Positions 1-12,690 of a DNA stretch of 64,000 nucleotides are shown piece by piece. This DNA comes from Sapria himalayana (taxonomy: Eukaryota; Streptophyta; Magnoliopsida; Malpighiales; Rafflesiaceae): contig JAREIK010003369.1 of assembly GCA_029783825.1 (NCBI GenBank), positions 300,001 through 364,000 on the forward strand, written 5' to 3'. A model generated the notes under the pieces. It did not search any database. It worked only from the letters and a program-made list of their open reading frames with translations, and was not told the DNA's origin. Every line of letters starts with the position of its first letter. The first letter of the stretch is position 1. The translations under genes were made by a program, and so were the position numbers.

Positions 1-776
1 TGGGAGGTAGAACAATTTGGGGTTATTCACCAAAGTCCTTTTCCCAGAGAATAGGCTACTCCATGGTACTTTGTTTTTCAAGAATGTTTTTAGAACATTT
101 GAAGGGTCTTTTACCTTATCTACCAACATTTTAGCTGGTATTTGTTATTGTGAATTAGCATTCAAAGTTTACCGATACCTTTCTGCAGAATCCTTAACTT
201 TTGTGTTTATACGAGAATGAGGAAGTTGGTTTTCCTTTTCATTATGGTTGCTTACATCCACCTTGTTCTGATAACTTGAATTGACAGTATCAGAAGATTG
301 AGATAAAACATTAGAATTGATTCCCGTACTATCATGTATCATTTTTGGCAAGTAATTTCCATCGAATTTTTTCACATAATGCATATCAGGACAATCAGTA
401 TGACAATTATCATTCAAAACCATTTTATCATGTAATCCATGGTTTATTTCATGAAAATGTTCCTTTATACCACACAAATTATCATTTTTATTATCATATT
501 GAGGTAGAAATTCATACGGATCCAAAGAAATTGTATCATATAGGGTTTTTTGTGAGTCGCCATCCTCGATAACATATTCAGCTGCATCAGAGTCACTTTC
601 GGAGCAGATAATGAGTCTTGTTCGAATTTGCCTTTGAGATGCATCATTTCGTTTTTGGAGTATTCATGACCTTCATCTTAGCTTTGGGAGAGCTTTCGGC
701 GGGAGTTGGGTTTTCTCGCGGTTTGACTTGCTTGGATTCATCAAGCGGTCCCGTAATACCTAACATTTATTAAAAA
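1..776 (-). pseudogene. Broken retroelement ORF (LINE ORF1 or gag-like), 3' part off the window edge
   Basis: Minus-strand coding begins at an ATG at 776 (MLGITGPLDESKQVKPREN) and passes a frameshift near 640-665. It then runs open for about 150 codons (SESDSDAAEYVIEDGDSQKT, ...FLPQYDNKND...). Two in-frame TAA stops follow near 160-185, and the same frame continues to the window edge with WSSLFSGKRTLVNNPKLFYL. That last block resembles the segment ahead of DUF4283 in plant LINE ORF1 proteins (W..LF...R....L.Y.P). The frame, composition and shared frame across stops argue for one decayed ORF. Identification as a LINE is tentative; a host exon with a donor at AAAG|GTATCG (about 178) is the alternative. 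Confidence 0.4.
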
Positions 777-904
777 TGATGCACGCGAATAAAATATATG
801 TTTTAGAAACACTCTCCACAACAATCTTTATTTGATCCAAGCCTTCCAAGGCTGGATTTTATAAGAATTCAGCATAAATGTGGGTTTGGAGGACGATTTC
901 AGGT

Positions 905-1014
905 AGGAGAGGGGGGAGGAGAGGGGGAGGAGAGGGGGAGGAGAGGGGGAGGAGAGGGGGAGGAGAGGGGGAGGAGAGGGGGGAGGAGAGGGGGAGGAGA
1001 GGGGGAGGAGAGGG
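905..1014. repeat. G-rich minisatellite, ggggaggaga units
   Basis: About eleven copies of a 10-11 bp unit (gaggagaggg/ggaggagagg), all purine on the plus strand. Polypurine and G-run rich, so triplex or quadruplex formation is conceivable. The proline/serine/leucine ORFs on the opposite strand are artefacts. Confidence 0.95.
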
Positions 1015-1199
1015 GAACGAGCAAAAAGACACATTAGGGTTAGGGGATTGAATAATTTTCATAGGAACCAGCTAGCCAGCCCATGGCACAGTGGGATTGC
1101 TGAGTGTAAAGCCATGTGCACTGAACTATCCTTGTCAGAACCCATTGCATTAAAAAGTAATGGGTGGTTAGGTTGGTGTTCATCCAACAAGACTTATTT

Positions 1200-1495
1200 A
1201 TTTAAAAAATAATCCATCCCTTTAGGTGGTCATCCAACAAGACTTGATCCGTGACCCTAGTCCTAGGTCCTTAGGTTGGTGGACCTTGCCATTGGGCCAG
1301 ACATATGGGTCTTGCCAAGCTTTGCACGAGGCACGTGTTGTGCCGACCTAGCATGACGTGAACTATGTCATGGGGCATCATGGTCTAGGACTAGGCACAA
1401 TTCTGGATCATGTCATGTCGAGTCAGGTACGACTGAACCATGTCATGCCATGGGCCATGCTCTAGTCGCCCACCTAGTTTACACATCTAAATTTA
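1200..1495 (+). mobile_element. hAT-type GC-rich subterminal block, right end
   Basis: A locally GC-rich block of short palindromic words (catgccatgggccatgc, gaggcacgtg, ctaggactaggcac) ends in gcccacctagtttacacatcta. The same word set and the same type of end (gcccacttgacatttcta, gggcccatttgacactta) recur at 20661, 22640 and 11370. Plant hAT elements carry such GC-rich subterminal repeats inside ends of the form TAG.GGTGTCAA..GGGC. No transposase is attached here, so it is a solo end or a non-autonomous copy. Confidence 0.5.
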
Positions 1496-2189
1496 TATGA
1501 TACTTCAGATAGATTCAAAGAATTCTTGAGAAGATATTGACTATATGGATTTGAATTGGAGTTCCAAATACAATTTTTTTTTTAAAATAGGTTGAACTAC
1601 GTGATGAGATGCATAATTGTTGGAATCTTATGTAATTCTATTATAAACAGGTCACACAAGAAAGCATACTATTTATTTGAAGAGTTAGGCAAGGAATAAC
1701 AACTAAATTAGTATTATATTTAGATAAATTAACAGTATAGAAGCCAAGATAGACATATTTTTCAATAAGCTTGAAGCCTAAAAAAATAATAGTTAAGTGT
1801 GTGACAAATTTCTATTTTGCAATGCCATGAACTAGTAAAATTTGATCTCGTATATCAAGTGAAAGAAGCTAACATTTTATAGAACAAATGATACTTATTT
1901 CAACCCAACAACAATGATGTCACACTATCATTCAAATATAATAAATCACAAAAGCTTTTCATATAGAGATTAAAGGAATGTGCAATAGATTATGAGTGAA
2001 ATATAGAAAAAATTTGGAAATAATTTAATGGGATATCAAATACAAGGAGTCTCAAGCTTCAAATATTACCACCCGAAGGGAGTAAAAAAGTCGTTACTTG
2101 ATGACAGTATGTTTGTCGAGCTTATGAAGACAAAGAAGAGAAATAATCTTCAGAAGAATTGGATGTCGTGGATTAAAACGAGGTTAGAA

Positions 2190-2850
2190 CCAAAGTTTTA
2201 AAAGAGGAAAGCATAAGGGTGAGGTATTTTTGTATTCGTGAGGCGAGACATAAGCTCGAGGCGTTAAGGTGTAAGTTTTTTTTAGCATCAAAATATATGT
2301 TTAATTAAATTATAAAAATATATAAAATAAAAAGCATAAATAAAAACATGAAAAAATAAAAGTTTTAAAAAGCATTTTAAGACGCACATTGACTATAAAT
2401 ATAATTAATAAATAGTTTATAATATATTTAAAATAATATAAAATAGTATGAAATACTTTAATAAATATTTTATAATATATTAAATTTTAATAAATTTAAA
2501 ATAATTGTATCATTATCAAATTGAAAATTTAAATTTATTTTTTCATTAATAAATAGTATTTCATACTATTTATTAATGAAATTCACGACGAGCTTCTCTG
2601 CTCTCCCTTGCCCTTGCTCTTGCCCTTGCCACTTGCCATCACCCATCTCCCTTCTTTCCTCTCTCCTCGCCCTCACCCCTGTCCCCTGCTCCATGGAAAG
2701 CTTGATGGAGCTTCCTGAAATTCTCGTTAGAGCTCGTGGAGCTCCGTCGAGCTCCACGCCTTTTTTTAACTCCTTGAGGCATTTTACGAATGTCTCACAT
2801 CGAGGATGTGTCAAGGTGCTTGTTAAAAATGATTTTAAAACCATTGGCTA
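2190..2850 (+). mobile_element. TIR element copy A with GAGCTC-rich core
   Basis: Begins with aaccaaagttttaaaa and ends with ttttaaaaccattgg, an imperfect inverted pair. Order: a motif gaggcgagacataagctcgaggcg, an AT-rich stretch (2290-2580), a pyrimidine stretch (tcttgcccttgcc, 2600-2690), then gagctcgtggagctccgtcgagctcc at 2730-2757. A second copy with the same order, inverted, lies at 47885-48480. The open frames over 2566-2851 on both strands are low-complexity and I do not call them genes. Confidence 0.6.
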
Positions 2851-3239
2851 GAACACATGAACCTGATAATAATATTTAATGAGAATCAATTTTGACAACT
2901 AGTACTATCAATGAAAGAGAAGAGTATAAATGGACTATCGAGTGATACCAAAACAAATCCAAAGAAATATATGTCTATCACACTTAAATGTAGCAAGGAG
3001 TTAAAAGATGTAATAAGCAAAATTGAAAATTAAAAGAGAAGCTGAAATAGAGGAGGGAGTTGTCAATAAAGAAGTTGTGACTTTTACCAAAGTCAAGATG
3101 CAACTCACCATCTTGGCACCTAATAATGCATCATTATCCAAAGTCATAGCATCCACATAACCCACTACCCAACTCACACTCTCAGCCATGACAAATGAAG
3201 AAGTGCAGCGACAAGATGAGATGCAAATTACCAAAAACT

Positions 3240-3850
3240 ATGATCAAAAGGATGTGAAGAGAATGACTATGAAAATAATAAATAATATCTTCCACCTAAT
3301 CTTCTTTTTTTTATAGTGTTTTATAAAAGAGAAACTAAATGAGCAATTTACGTCATTTCACAATATCTTCTGAAAGTTTGAAATCAATATTTTTGTTATC
3401 AAAGTATTATTTAAAAAGCAAAATTATATGACGTTTATGAAAGATATAATGAGTAGCAAGAAAAAATTAGAGACTTACAAAATAATTAATATAACCAAGG
3501 GGTACGATGCTATTATCCAACATAACCTCTCTAGAATGCTAAAAGATCTAGAAAGTTTTATGATTCTATGAATTATTAGGGAGTACACCTTTCAAAAGGC
3601 ACTATATGATTTAAGATCAAATGTTAATTTGATGTCATTATCCATGATGAGATTACCTCAACTATTCTCTCATTTCATAAAGTTGATTGTTCAATCAAGT
3701 TTTAAAGAATATTATTGAAGATATGTTGGTGAAGGTTGATAAATTTATTAATCTAGAAAAATTTGTTGTATTAGATATAGAAGAGGACTAATATTCTCCA
3801 TTAATCTTATAATGCTAATGAAGATTACTAGAGGATAGATAGCCTCGTAT
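3240..3850 (+). pseudogene. Ty3/gypsy gag-protease fragment, Athila/Tat-like
   Basis: Degenerate plus-strand coding read across several stops and frame changes. Around 3335-3480 the reading KLNEQFTSF...YMTFMKDIMSSKKKLETYK matches the end of gag in plant Athila/Tat elements. At 3590-3640 KALYDLRSNVNLMSLS matches the retropepsin segment KALCDLGASINLMPLS, with the catalytic Asp kept but the following Gly-Ala lost. At 3715-3790 EDMLVKVDKF then FVVLDIEED follows in the expected order. Clearly dead. LTRs were not identified for it. Confidence 0.75.
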
Positions 3851-4919
3851 GCACCACCATGAGATATAACATATACTTTAGATGAAAAGATTTTGTAAAA
3901 GATTATTGGCTCAAAAAAATGGAGAAGATGACCAATTATAAAAACTTTGGATTGAAGAAAATAGTGTAAGTGATAATTAAAAAGGAAACTACTATGAAAT
4001 TATAGATAATATTCTTCAAAGTCACAACTTCTTAGAGATCCAGGTCAGACTACTTTAAAGATGTGAAGGAAGAACCAAAATGACAAAATTCTCAGTCCAA
4101 TAATATGGAGACATTGATGAGAAGATTTTTTGAGATTGTGACATAAGTACAATTGAAGAAAAGTTGCTTATTGATTATTGATTTACTAGAGGCTAAATTC
4201 AAGATTGAAACAACAAATATTGAATACCTGAAGGCAGATGAAGAGGAAATAGTTGTAACAAAGAAAATCATGACTTCTAAAAATACCATGACATTACATG
4301 CTAGATTAATGAAAAAATCAATATAGGAGACAAGTCATGACAATGAAGAAATAAAAGCTTAAAGTGAGTCATATTTTTTTTCCAAAGTCATGACAATGAA
4401 GGAAAAAGAAAGAATATAGAGATAAATTTGCCTAGATTTCTGAAATTACATACCAAAATGGAGATTCATTGAAGATCTAGTTAGTGATATTAAACATAGT
4501 ACTCCTTATAAAACAACCCAAGAATTTATTCTTTGCATTGTGTGATGTAATAAAAATTTTTTAACTTTTAGATACACATTCAAATACTTATATATTATAG
4601 AAACCAAAATAAAAGTTATAGCACTCAAACCTAACTACAACTTTTTTAAAAGTCAAATGAAGTCATGATACTCACACTTAGTCGTGAATTTCTTATAAGC
4701 CAAATGAAGTCATAAAAATCAAACCTAGCCATAATTTTCTTGTAAACTAAATCCAGTAATAGCTTTATATTTTAAACAAAAGTTGTAGCCACATAAAAAT
4801 TTGTGGTATTTTTTTTATTAGCCACACCTAACTTTAATCCTATATAACATTTTAAGCCTAATTTTTTCGATAGATATCTCTCTTCTTATTTTCCACCATG
4901 ATAAAAATTATTGTAACCC

Positions 4920-5500
4920 TAGTTTTCAATGATCAGAGCTATGAGACTTTTTCCAATTTGCCAATGAGACTTTTATCCAAAACCACGATGCCACAACTAA
5001 TTTGCCTTACCAAATGAGGGAGGATATGGTAGCCAAGAAGAGCTTTATAGAAGAGCAAGGGTTTATAGAGTTTATTCCACCCTTCTAAGCATTGATAAAA
5101 AAGAGGAAATGGGATTGACTATGCATGCACATGAAATAGGAGAATGTGACAAATATAAAGGAGTTGTACTCCAACTTAGAAGACAAGCAAGATAAGAGGT
5201 TCTATGTATGAGAATTTTAAGTATAATTTGATAGAGAGTTTATCAACATACTATTTAGATTGCAAGAAACTGAATGGTATGACCTCCAAATCCCTAAATA
5301 TACAACCAAAGTACATAGTAATTACTAAGACATTGATGAATGAAAGAGGGACACAGATGGGTTCTTTGAAAATTATAGTTGGACATTTAGTATAGGGAGA
5401 ACATATGAAAGAGAGTAAGGTTTAAGTATGCTTTATATGCTTTTTTTAGCCGACTCTAAATCTCTCCGTCATCATGCAAGATCAGATAATCTTTCTTTTC
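4920..5500 (+). pseudogene. Retrotransposon-associated ORF relic ('putative plant transposon protein' type)
   Basis: Reading across stops gives KKSFIEEQGFIEFIPPF, KKRKWD, CMH, then KELYSNLEDKQDKRFYV. The pattern R.F..E.GF...PPF......R.W...C.HP.......REFYANL is that of the protein domain found in many plant Ty3/gypsy elements under the name putative plant transposon protein. It lies 1.1 kb beyond the gag-protease relic on the same strand and probably belongs to the same or a related element. Confidence 0.6.
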
Positions 5501-6379
5501 TTCGTAGTAAAAGGATACAATATCTATGTGGGAGCAATTGTATAGAAGTCTCACCTTAAAATTCAAGAGGCTAAATTTTTCTACCAAATAATTTACTTAT
5601 CTTTGATAATAATGTTATCCTAAGCCAAGAAAGTACCAAAAAATAAAGAAATAGATGAGTGGTACCCATAGATATCCCTTGACATTGGCTGGTGTAAAAA
5701 GTGAGCTTGAAAGAGATGAAGAAAAATGTAATTATTGAAGGGGAAGAATCAACTGAAGTTGGAAAAGAAGTATCATTCTACCCTAAAATAGCATAAAAGT
5801 GATGAAAAGAAGTAGAGAAAACACAATGATGGCTCACTGCTCCAATCTAATTATTACTATTTTCTAGTGGTAGAATTTGAAAAATAGTGATAGAATTTGA
5901 GAAAGTATAATGAGAACAATAAGCAAATATATTCTGCACTTGGTTTTTTTGAGGATTAAATGAACTCCAATTGAAGATGATAAGATGTATAGTACATCAT
6001 GATTGTGAAGATGATAAAATGTGTAGTAAGCAATCAAAGAGACCTAGAGAGATCTTCCACACTATGCTCTCATTTGATCCCTATTGTATATTTATTTATT
6101 TTTTTTGTTGATGTTGTGCTATATTTCTTCTTATTTTTTTGTAATGTTGATGATGACTTTTAAAGATGAAGGGATATTCATTGCTCAAGAATGAACAATA
6201 TTTTTAGAGTGTGAGTTTATTTAACACTCTATATATTAAGTTTGCTAGGTTATTTGACATGTATTTACTATTGTATTTATATGTATTTGAGCATTTATTT
6301 GATACATTTCACTAAGTATGTATTTGAGGAGAATTTGATGAATGTTAGTGAATATGAGTTATTTTGAGTTAATTTGATA

Positions 6380-8690
6380 TATTTAATGAAGTGATAACTT
6401 GGAGTGCAGAAAAACAATGAAGATTCATGATGTTTTCAATGTCATTACTTAGGTGTACCTTTCACTATCTAATTAAGTAGTTATGACATCTTTTAATGGC
6501 CAAAACTCTATGAAACTATTCATGATAATCTTTATAAGTCATGACTATATCACTAAGTTGACATAATTTTTTTATGATGTAATATAATCTTCATTACCAC
6601 AACATTTTCTTGGAGTCTTGGTTGCACTATCTCTAAAACAACTTTATGGTCACAATAATTTTGAGCACCATGATTTATTTCATATAGAGCCAAAACACAA
6701 AATATTATAAGATGTTGCAATATTTTTTGATATTTCTAATGCCATGATATTTCTAATGCCATGATTTTGTGCTATATAAAGAAAATACAAAAGTTATAAT
6801 CATTCTTAGTATCACATCTTTGTGTTCTAAAGAATAAATATATTAATTATGGTCATTCCCAATATTGCAATAGTTTGCTCTAGAAAGAAAATATCAATTT
6901 CATGACCATTCACAAATGTGGTAACTTTGTATTTCAGAAAATTGTTGTCCCGATCATGGTAATCCTAGTGCTGTGACATCATGCTCTAGAAGGGAGTAAC
7001 TTAAGTCACGACATTCAATACTACCATGACTTTTGTTCTCCAATGAAGATCTGATAAAATAATAAAGTTGCAACATCAAACTTTGTCATGATTTCTAGTT
7101 TAAAGAATCATGTAGATCCTCAAAGTTTAAAAGCAAGACTTGGATAAAATCAAAAAAAAAGGAGAAAATATAGAGAGGAGTTGGATTTTGAGTCAAGAGC
7201 ATACAAAATTCATAGGCAATGTGATTCTAACCTCCATTTAAGGATAAATTCAAAATGAGCATGAGTAATATTTATCTGGAATTAGATTTTGAGATTTAGA
7301 ACATCACTTGGGTTTTCATTAATAACTCTTGATTAATGAGATATCTCATATAGATTCTTACTCAATTTCAGGCTAAATTGAGATCCAATATTAGTTTATT
7401 TGCTTGTATAATAATGATTTGATTTTATAAAATTTATATTTATGATAATATTTTGGATTAAATGTTAATGGACATGGGTATTATTTAGAACTAAAATTTA
7501 TGAATTTTATTGTATTATAGGTTTATGCATGTCAACTATAATAGATGATGACAAGTAAATATTATGATTTTGTTATGCCATTTAATTTTATCGATTATGT
7601 GATAACCTAAAAACTCATTAATGAAAGTATCTTGTCAACTAAGATCCGTAAGTAAATTGGTTATACAAGTAGTAAAATAGACTTTCATCCAGGTATCAAT
7701 CTCATAGGGATTATATTGGCAATTCGGTTATTCAATAGTAAGACAATCTATTTTTTTGTAAAATGGATACTTAGATTGTTAGATAATCTTAGCTTTATTA
7801 TTTATTTATTTAATTTATGTGATACTATTTAAGTCGCTCAACTTTTATTATATTGGATATAGAACAAATGTTAGAGTGTTGTCTAATGACTCATTGTATA
7901 ATGACATACAAGGTAGTTATCACTATTAAACTTGCTAATGGTAGTCTCCTTGTAGTTATCTCCTCGGCACATCCCTATTAAGATAATTTATCTTTGCTCA
8001 AAAGTCATTCATAATCACATAGCTCTTATGTGACTTCATCAACTACAATTGATGGTCGATTCATATGCACACTCTTATTCTCCTAGTCTCAATTATCATA
8101 AAGATCATAGATTGAGAGGGTTTGTCAACATTTGTACTTTAGACTTTATAAGTGTCAAACTCACATAATTAATATAATATTTTCTCATGTTTTATCAATG
8201 AGAACTATACAAGTAGAAGTAGCTCATAAGGGTTGTCACCATCTTATGAGTCATAATATACTTTTACATATCTCAGGGATTTCTTGTAAGCATCTTCTTT
8301 AGTGATCATGTGATTCTCACACTAATGGTTAACTCCTTAAAAGAATGTTCTATTTAATATTCATCTCAATTAAGAAATAGTTCCTTAAAGATGTGTATAA
8401 TGGATTGGTATATACAAGTAGTAGCACTTTTAGTTTTATAAGTATCATACTCATGATGATTAACATACTCAAATTTTAAGTTTTAATGTATAAGTTTATC
8501 TCATGCATCTCAATCTGAATCGGAAAGGATATCATTTCCTTCATATCATATGCATGAGTGAGGCTCATGACTTACCTATAATTATCCACCATGATAATCT
8601 CTTACAAATATACCAATAGTCAAAATTATAATTCAAGTTTATCTATTAATATCCATAAATATCCATAAAAATCTTATACAAAGGTCCGAG
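6380..8690 (+). repeat. Dispersed 'catgac' repeat family, copy 1
   Basis: Dense in tcatgac/gtcatga words with recurring phrases such as agtcatgactatatcactaa and ttcatgaccattcac. The first 770 bp match, at visibly diverged level, 57890-58660 and 60060-60850; the 7500-8690 part also shares phrases with the later part of those copies. Probably an LTR or other non-coding part of a retroelement. No ORF. Confidence 0.5.
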
Positions 8691-8820
8691 GCTACTGAAA
8701 CTTTGGTTTCTGTGGTTGCCTCGACCCAAATATCTAAAAAACAAAAAGACTAGGACTTCTTTAGTTTGGACTCACTTTAATATAATAAAATAAAAAAATA
8801 TTAGGGACAAGGAAGAAGAA

Positions 8821-10701
8821 ATGGCACAGTGCAAATATTGTAAGAAAATTTTAACTTTTAAGATTGTTTGTAGGACTAAGCACCTTAAGAGGCATTCTGA
8901 AATATGCACCAAAAAATATGGTGCATTCGATCCTAGGCAAACCCAGCTCAACAGTAGATTTTTTGAGGCTTGATCTAGTTCGGTCTCAAAGTTTACCCCC
9001 TTCATATACCATAGTAAGTTGGGTAAGGAAGGCATGACCAAACTTATCACCACGATGAATCTTTTGATCAAATTTTCTTAAGATCTAAGGGTTGTGAGTA
9101 TCATGTAAATATATTTTCAGCCTACTTATTGTAAGATTCCTAGGTCCACATCTATGAACGACATACTAAAATATTATAAGTTAGAAAAATAAATAATAAT
9201 TAATGAATTTAGGGCATATAGCGGAGTTGTGTCCATGACGTCCAATATCTAGACAAGTCATGATGATGCATCTTATACATGCCTCACCACCCACTATGTA
9301 GATTCTAATTGGACTCTAAATAAAAAAAATTTAGGATTCTCTGAGATTCTCCATCCTCGTGATGGGCCGGCCATTTTTTAGTGCATGATGAAGATCTTTA
9401 GAGAATATAAAATTTAAAATAAAATTTGTAGTATCACATTCGATAACGCAACTAATAATGGAGTAGTGATTGCCATGTTTGTTAGGAATATTAGAGACGG
9501 ACACCAGGATAGATTGTTCATGTTAGATGCATGTATCACGTGATTAACTTGATAGTACAAGTGGGGATGAATGTATATTACCCTACTTTGGAAAACATGC
9601 GTAACTCATTAAAATATATTTATGCCTCGCAAACAATGGGAATTTGATAGTCTTTGTTTGTCTGCAAATCTTAAGAAGAAAAATTTTAATCGGATGTGAG
9701 ACACCATTAGAATTATACTTACCTGATGATGGAGTCATGTGTTGGATATGAACACGTGATATCCGACTATGTCAATAGTAAGAGTGACAAACTTAATTTT
9801 GACGACACTAACTGGGCTTTAAAATTTTCATTTATGAAATTCTTGAAGATTTTTTATGACACGAAGAACATGTGTTCATTAGTTTATACTCCCATAACTT
9901 GCATTATACTCATATGGATTTGCAACATTAGTAGCACGTTTAGAAAGTATCGAGTTGATCCGACACTTAGCCATATGGTTGTAGAGATGAAAACCAAATG
10001 CTTAAAGTACTAGTCCACTATTCCATCTCTTTATTGTCTGACTACCTGCATGGATCCTAGGGTTAAGGTGAAAGGGGTAGATAACATTTTGACTTATATT
10101 TCTTCGTCCATGAACCTGGAAGACCTACATGAAGGGTTTATTCACAAAAAGTTGACTGAGCTTTTCATACTATGATACTAGGTATGGTAGTAGTAGTAGT
10201 GAGGCTGTGAGTACGGACATAGATACCATATTTAGAGACGACAACTTTGCCATTCAATTAGCAAGGGGGAAACAACAAGGTGGATCGTCGAATAGGAGCG
10301 AGATGTCTTGGTACTTAGATATCGATTACTGCTCAGTCCTATCACATTCTGATACTAAGAATCTTGATATATTACAGTGGTAGAAATCATACGAGTCTAC
10401 CTTTTCCGTGCTATCTAAGATGGCACAGGATCTACTGACTCCTTCAGTGATGAGCGTAGCATCGGAGTCTACTTTTTCTGTTGTAGTGAATGTGATTTCG
10501 GATAAAAGATTGAGATTATGTCCAGATATTGTTGAGGCTTTAACATGCATGAAGGGTTAGGAGGATTCGAGCTTTGGCATCCAAGATCGTGTTGGGACTA
10601 GGACTGCAGCAAAAGTGGAGGAGTTGATTGCTGATGATCCATATATTAGTAATTTTTATATTAAGGTTGAGGATGATAATGATACAATGATGGATGATTG
10701 A
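8821..10701 (+). pseudogene. hAT-1 transposase, degenerate
   Basis: The ATG at 8821 opens a BED-type zinc finger (MAQCKYCKKI...KHLKRHSEIC). At 9200-9440 the reading across stops gives SMTSNI, HYVDSNWTLNKKNLGFSEIL and ITFDNATNNG, the catalytic-core features of Ac/Tag-type hAT transposases (TSDIW..., ..DW.L..., TLDNA..N). At 10310-10560 the C-terminal dimerisation domain is clear: SVASESTFSV...ISDKRLRL then PDIVEAL. Numerous stops and frameshifts interrupt the frame, for example TGA at 8970. The 3' GC-rich terminus is at 11221-11385. A 5' GC-rich terminus was not found, so the left end is probably lost. Confidence 0.85.
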
Positions 10702-11220
10702 TGAGATTACCACTTGATGCCTGATGATTGACGATTACGGGATTGCGACACTTATGTTATGCTTATGCTTATGAGTTATGCCTGATTCTGATTTTTGATT
10801 TCGATATTTTATACTCATTTTTATTTACATTGTATTTGCTTTGATTTGGCTTTATCATTTGTGTTTAAGAATTTTTGTGTTTAGTTTATTTTTGGTTGTG
10901 AATTATGAAATGTGAATGAAGCTTGAAAGTTAAAACTTGAAGTTAAATATTTTTTTTTTTCATTTTTCATTCGATTTAAATTTTTATTCATATTTAAGTT
11001 TTAATTATTTAATATTTTATTATTTCAATTTTCATATATAAATTCTAAAATCTAATTCTAATAATCTAATTAATACAAAATTAAAACAAATAACATTAAA
11101 ATAAACTTTAAAACTATTAAAAATTTATAATTTACAATTTAAATATTTTTAAACATTATCTAATTTATAATTACATAAAAATTAAAAACAAATAAATTAT
11201 AAAAAACTTTTTAACTTTTT

Positions 11221-11385
11221 TAAACTGGCCAGTACGGGCATGACCCCGCATGGTTAAGAATCGGTCGTGCCTACAGGCCATTCCGAGCCTGGCTTGAAGA
11301 AACTATGTTTGGCCCGGCACGGTAGCCCAGTTAGGCGGCTTAAAATTGGGTCAGGCCGGCCCTGTCGGGCCCATTTGACACTTAT
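11221..11385 (+). mobile_element. hAT-1 3' subterminal GC-rich repeats and end
   Basis: Abrupt GC-rich block with repeated ggcatgac, ggcccggcacgg and ggccggcc words, ending gggcccatttgacactta. This is the complement-type end of hAT elements in this window. It lies 520 bp past the hATC domain of hAT-1 on the same strand. Confidence 0.65.
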
Positions 11386-11681
11386 ATTTTGAACTAAAAT
11401 TGAGTTTCTATGATATAATAGCATAAAATATGGAAATTTAGAATAATAATGTAAACCAATAATTTTTCGGAAGAACGTTTCATAAATATTCTAAATTATC
11501 TTTAGGTTAATTGTTCAATTTAATAAATTTAATTTGCTAGGAAATCAGCCACCTTTATAATGCTAATTACTAGGGAGATGAGGATAATCTATCCAACGAT
11601 TATATATATGTATACCATAGCACAACACAACACAGAACCAATTGTGCCACTTCAATAGCACAGTTTTAGCTTTTAGATAGA

Positions 11682-12690
11682 AGGAAGAATGATTCCTTAT
11701 AAAATAATTGAAAAAAAAAACCTAATTTTAAATATTTAAAAAAATACACCACTCTTAATTAATTAATTTATGGTGCACTTAAATATAATAATACCAAAAT
11801 ACCCTTAGCTTAATACCTAAATAGTAGATAAATCATTAATAATTTTCACTCTCCCATATCTCCTCGTCGCATGTAACTCGATCCAGTAGCTCCTCGGTGG
11901 AGCAATGGAGCCTGATGAGCTCGATCGAGTTCCTCGGTGGAGCACTGGAGCTTGATGAGCTCCTCGTTTGAGCTCTACCGAGAGCTCCAATAGCTCATCA
12001 AGCTCTTAGAGCTCCACCAAGGAGTTCCAGGAGCTCAACCAAGGAGCTCCAGCAACTCCATGGAGCTCGTCAAGCTACTGGAGCTCTTTGAGCTCAATTA
12101 TGTAACTCCATGGAGCTCCATGAGCTTGTGGAGCTCAAGGAGCTCTCATGTAACTTAATCCTGTAACTCTATGGAGCTACTTGATGAAGCACTAGAGCTC
12201 GATGAGCTCCATCAAGCTCCTTGTTAGAGCTCCACCGAGGAGCTCATTGAGCTCAATCCCGTAACTCAATGGAGCTCATTGAGCTTCTTGTTGGAGCTCC
12301 ATGGAGCTCAATGAGCTCTTGGGGCTCGCTGAGCTCCTAGAGCTCCAGGATGTCCATGAATACCATGAGCTTGAAAGAGCACCACAAGCTCCAACGGTCC
12401 CCGGTGGTGCACTATCGAGCTACACTGCATCAAGGAGCTTTATGAAGTTATGAGATGGAGTTATGTGGGAGAGGCGAGGCAATGGTGAGGGGAGAGTGAA
12501 AATTATTATTGATTAATTAACTAATTAGGTATTAAGTTAAGGGAAATTTGAGATTACTAAATTTAACTACACCAAAATTTAATTAGTCAAGAAGTTAGTG
12601 TACTTTTTAAAAAATATTAAAAATTGGGTTCTATTTTTTTTTCAATTATTTTATTGGGAGTGTACCAAAACATAATTCTTCCAAAATTTA
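11682..12690. mobile_element. TIR/foldback element with GAGCTC-rich palindromic core (element C)
   Basis: Arms of about 200 bp are inverted copies. Left arm: ggaagaatgatt, aaaataattgaaaaaaaaa and ccttagcttaatacctaa, then aataattttcactctccc near 11835. The right arm carries the same phrases in reverse complement between 12475 and 12690. Between them 11870-12460 is built from gagctc/ggagctcc words, a SacI-site array with strong self-complementarity. No transposase. The outermost ends resemble those of the element at 54760-55484 (GGAAGAATTATGTTTTGG). Confidence 0.75.

Noticed and set aside
828..1062. Two proline/serine/leucine-rich ORFs
   Set aside because: Translations of the G-rich minisatellite; no start context or homology.
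2566..2851. ORFs of 91 and 92 residues on opposite strands
   Set aside because: Overlap exactly over a low-complexity GAGCTC/pyrimidine repeat; both cannot be real and neither looks like a protein.
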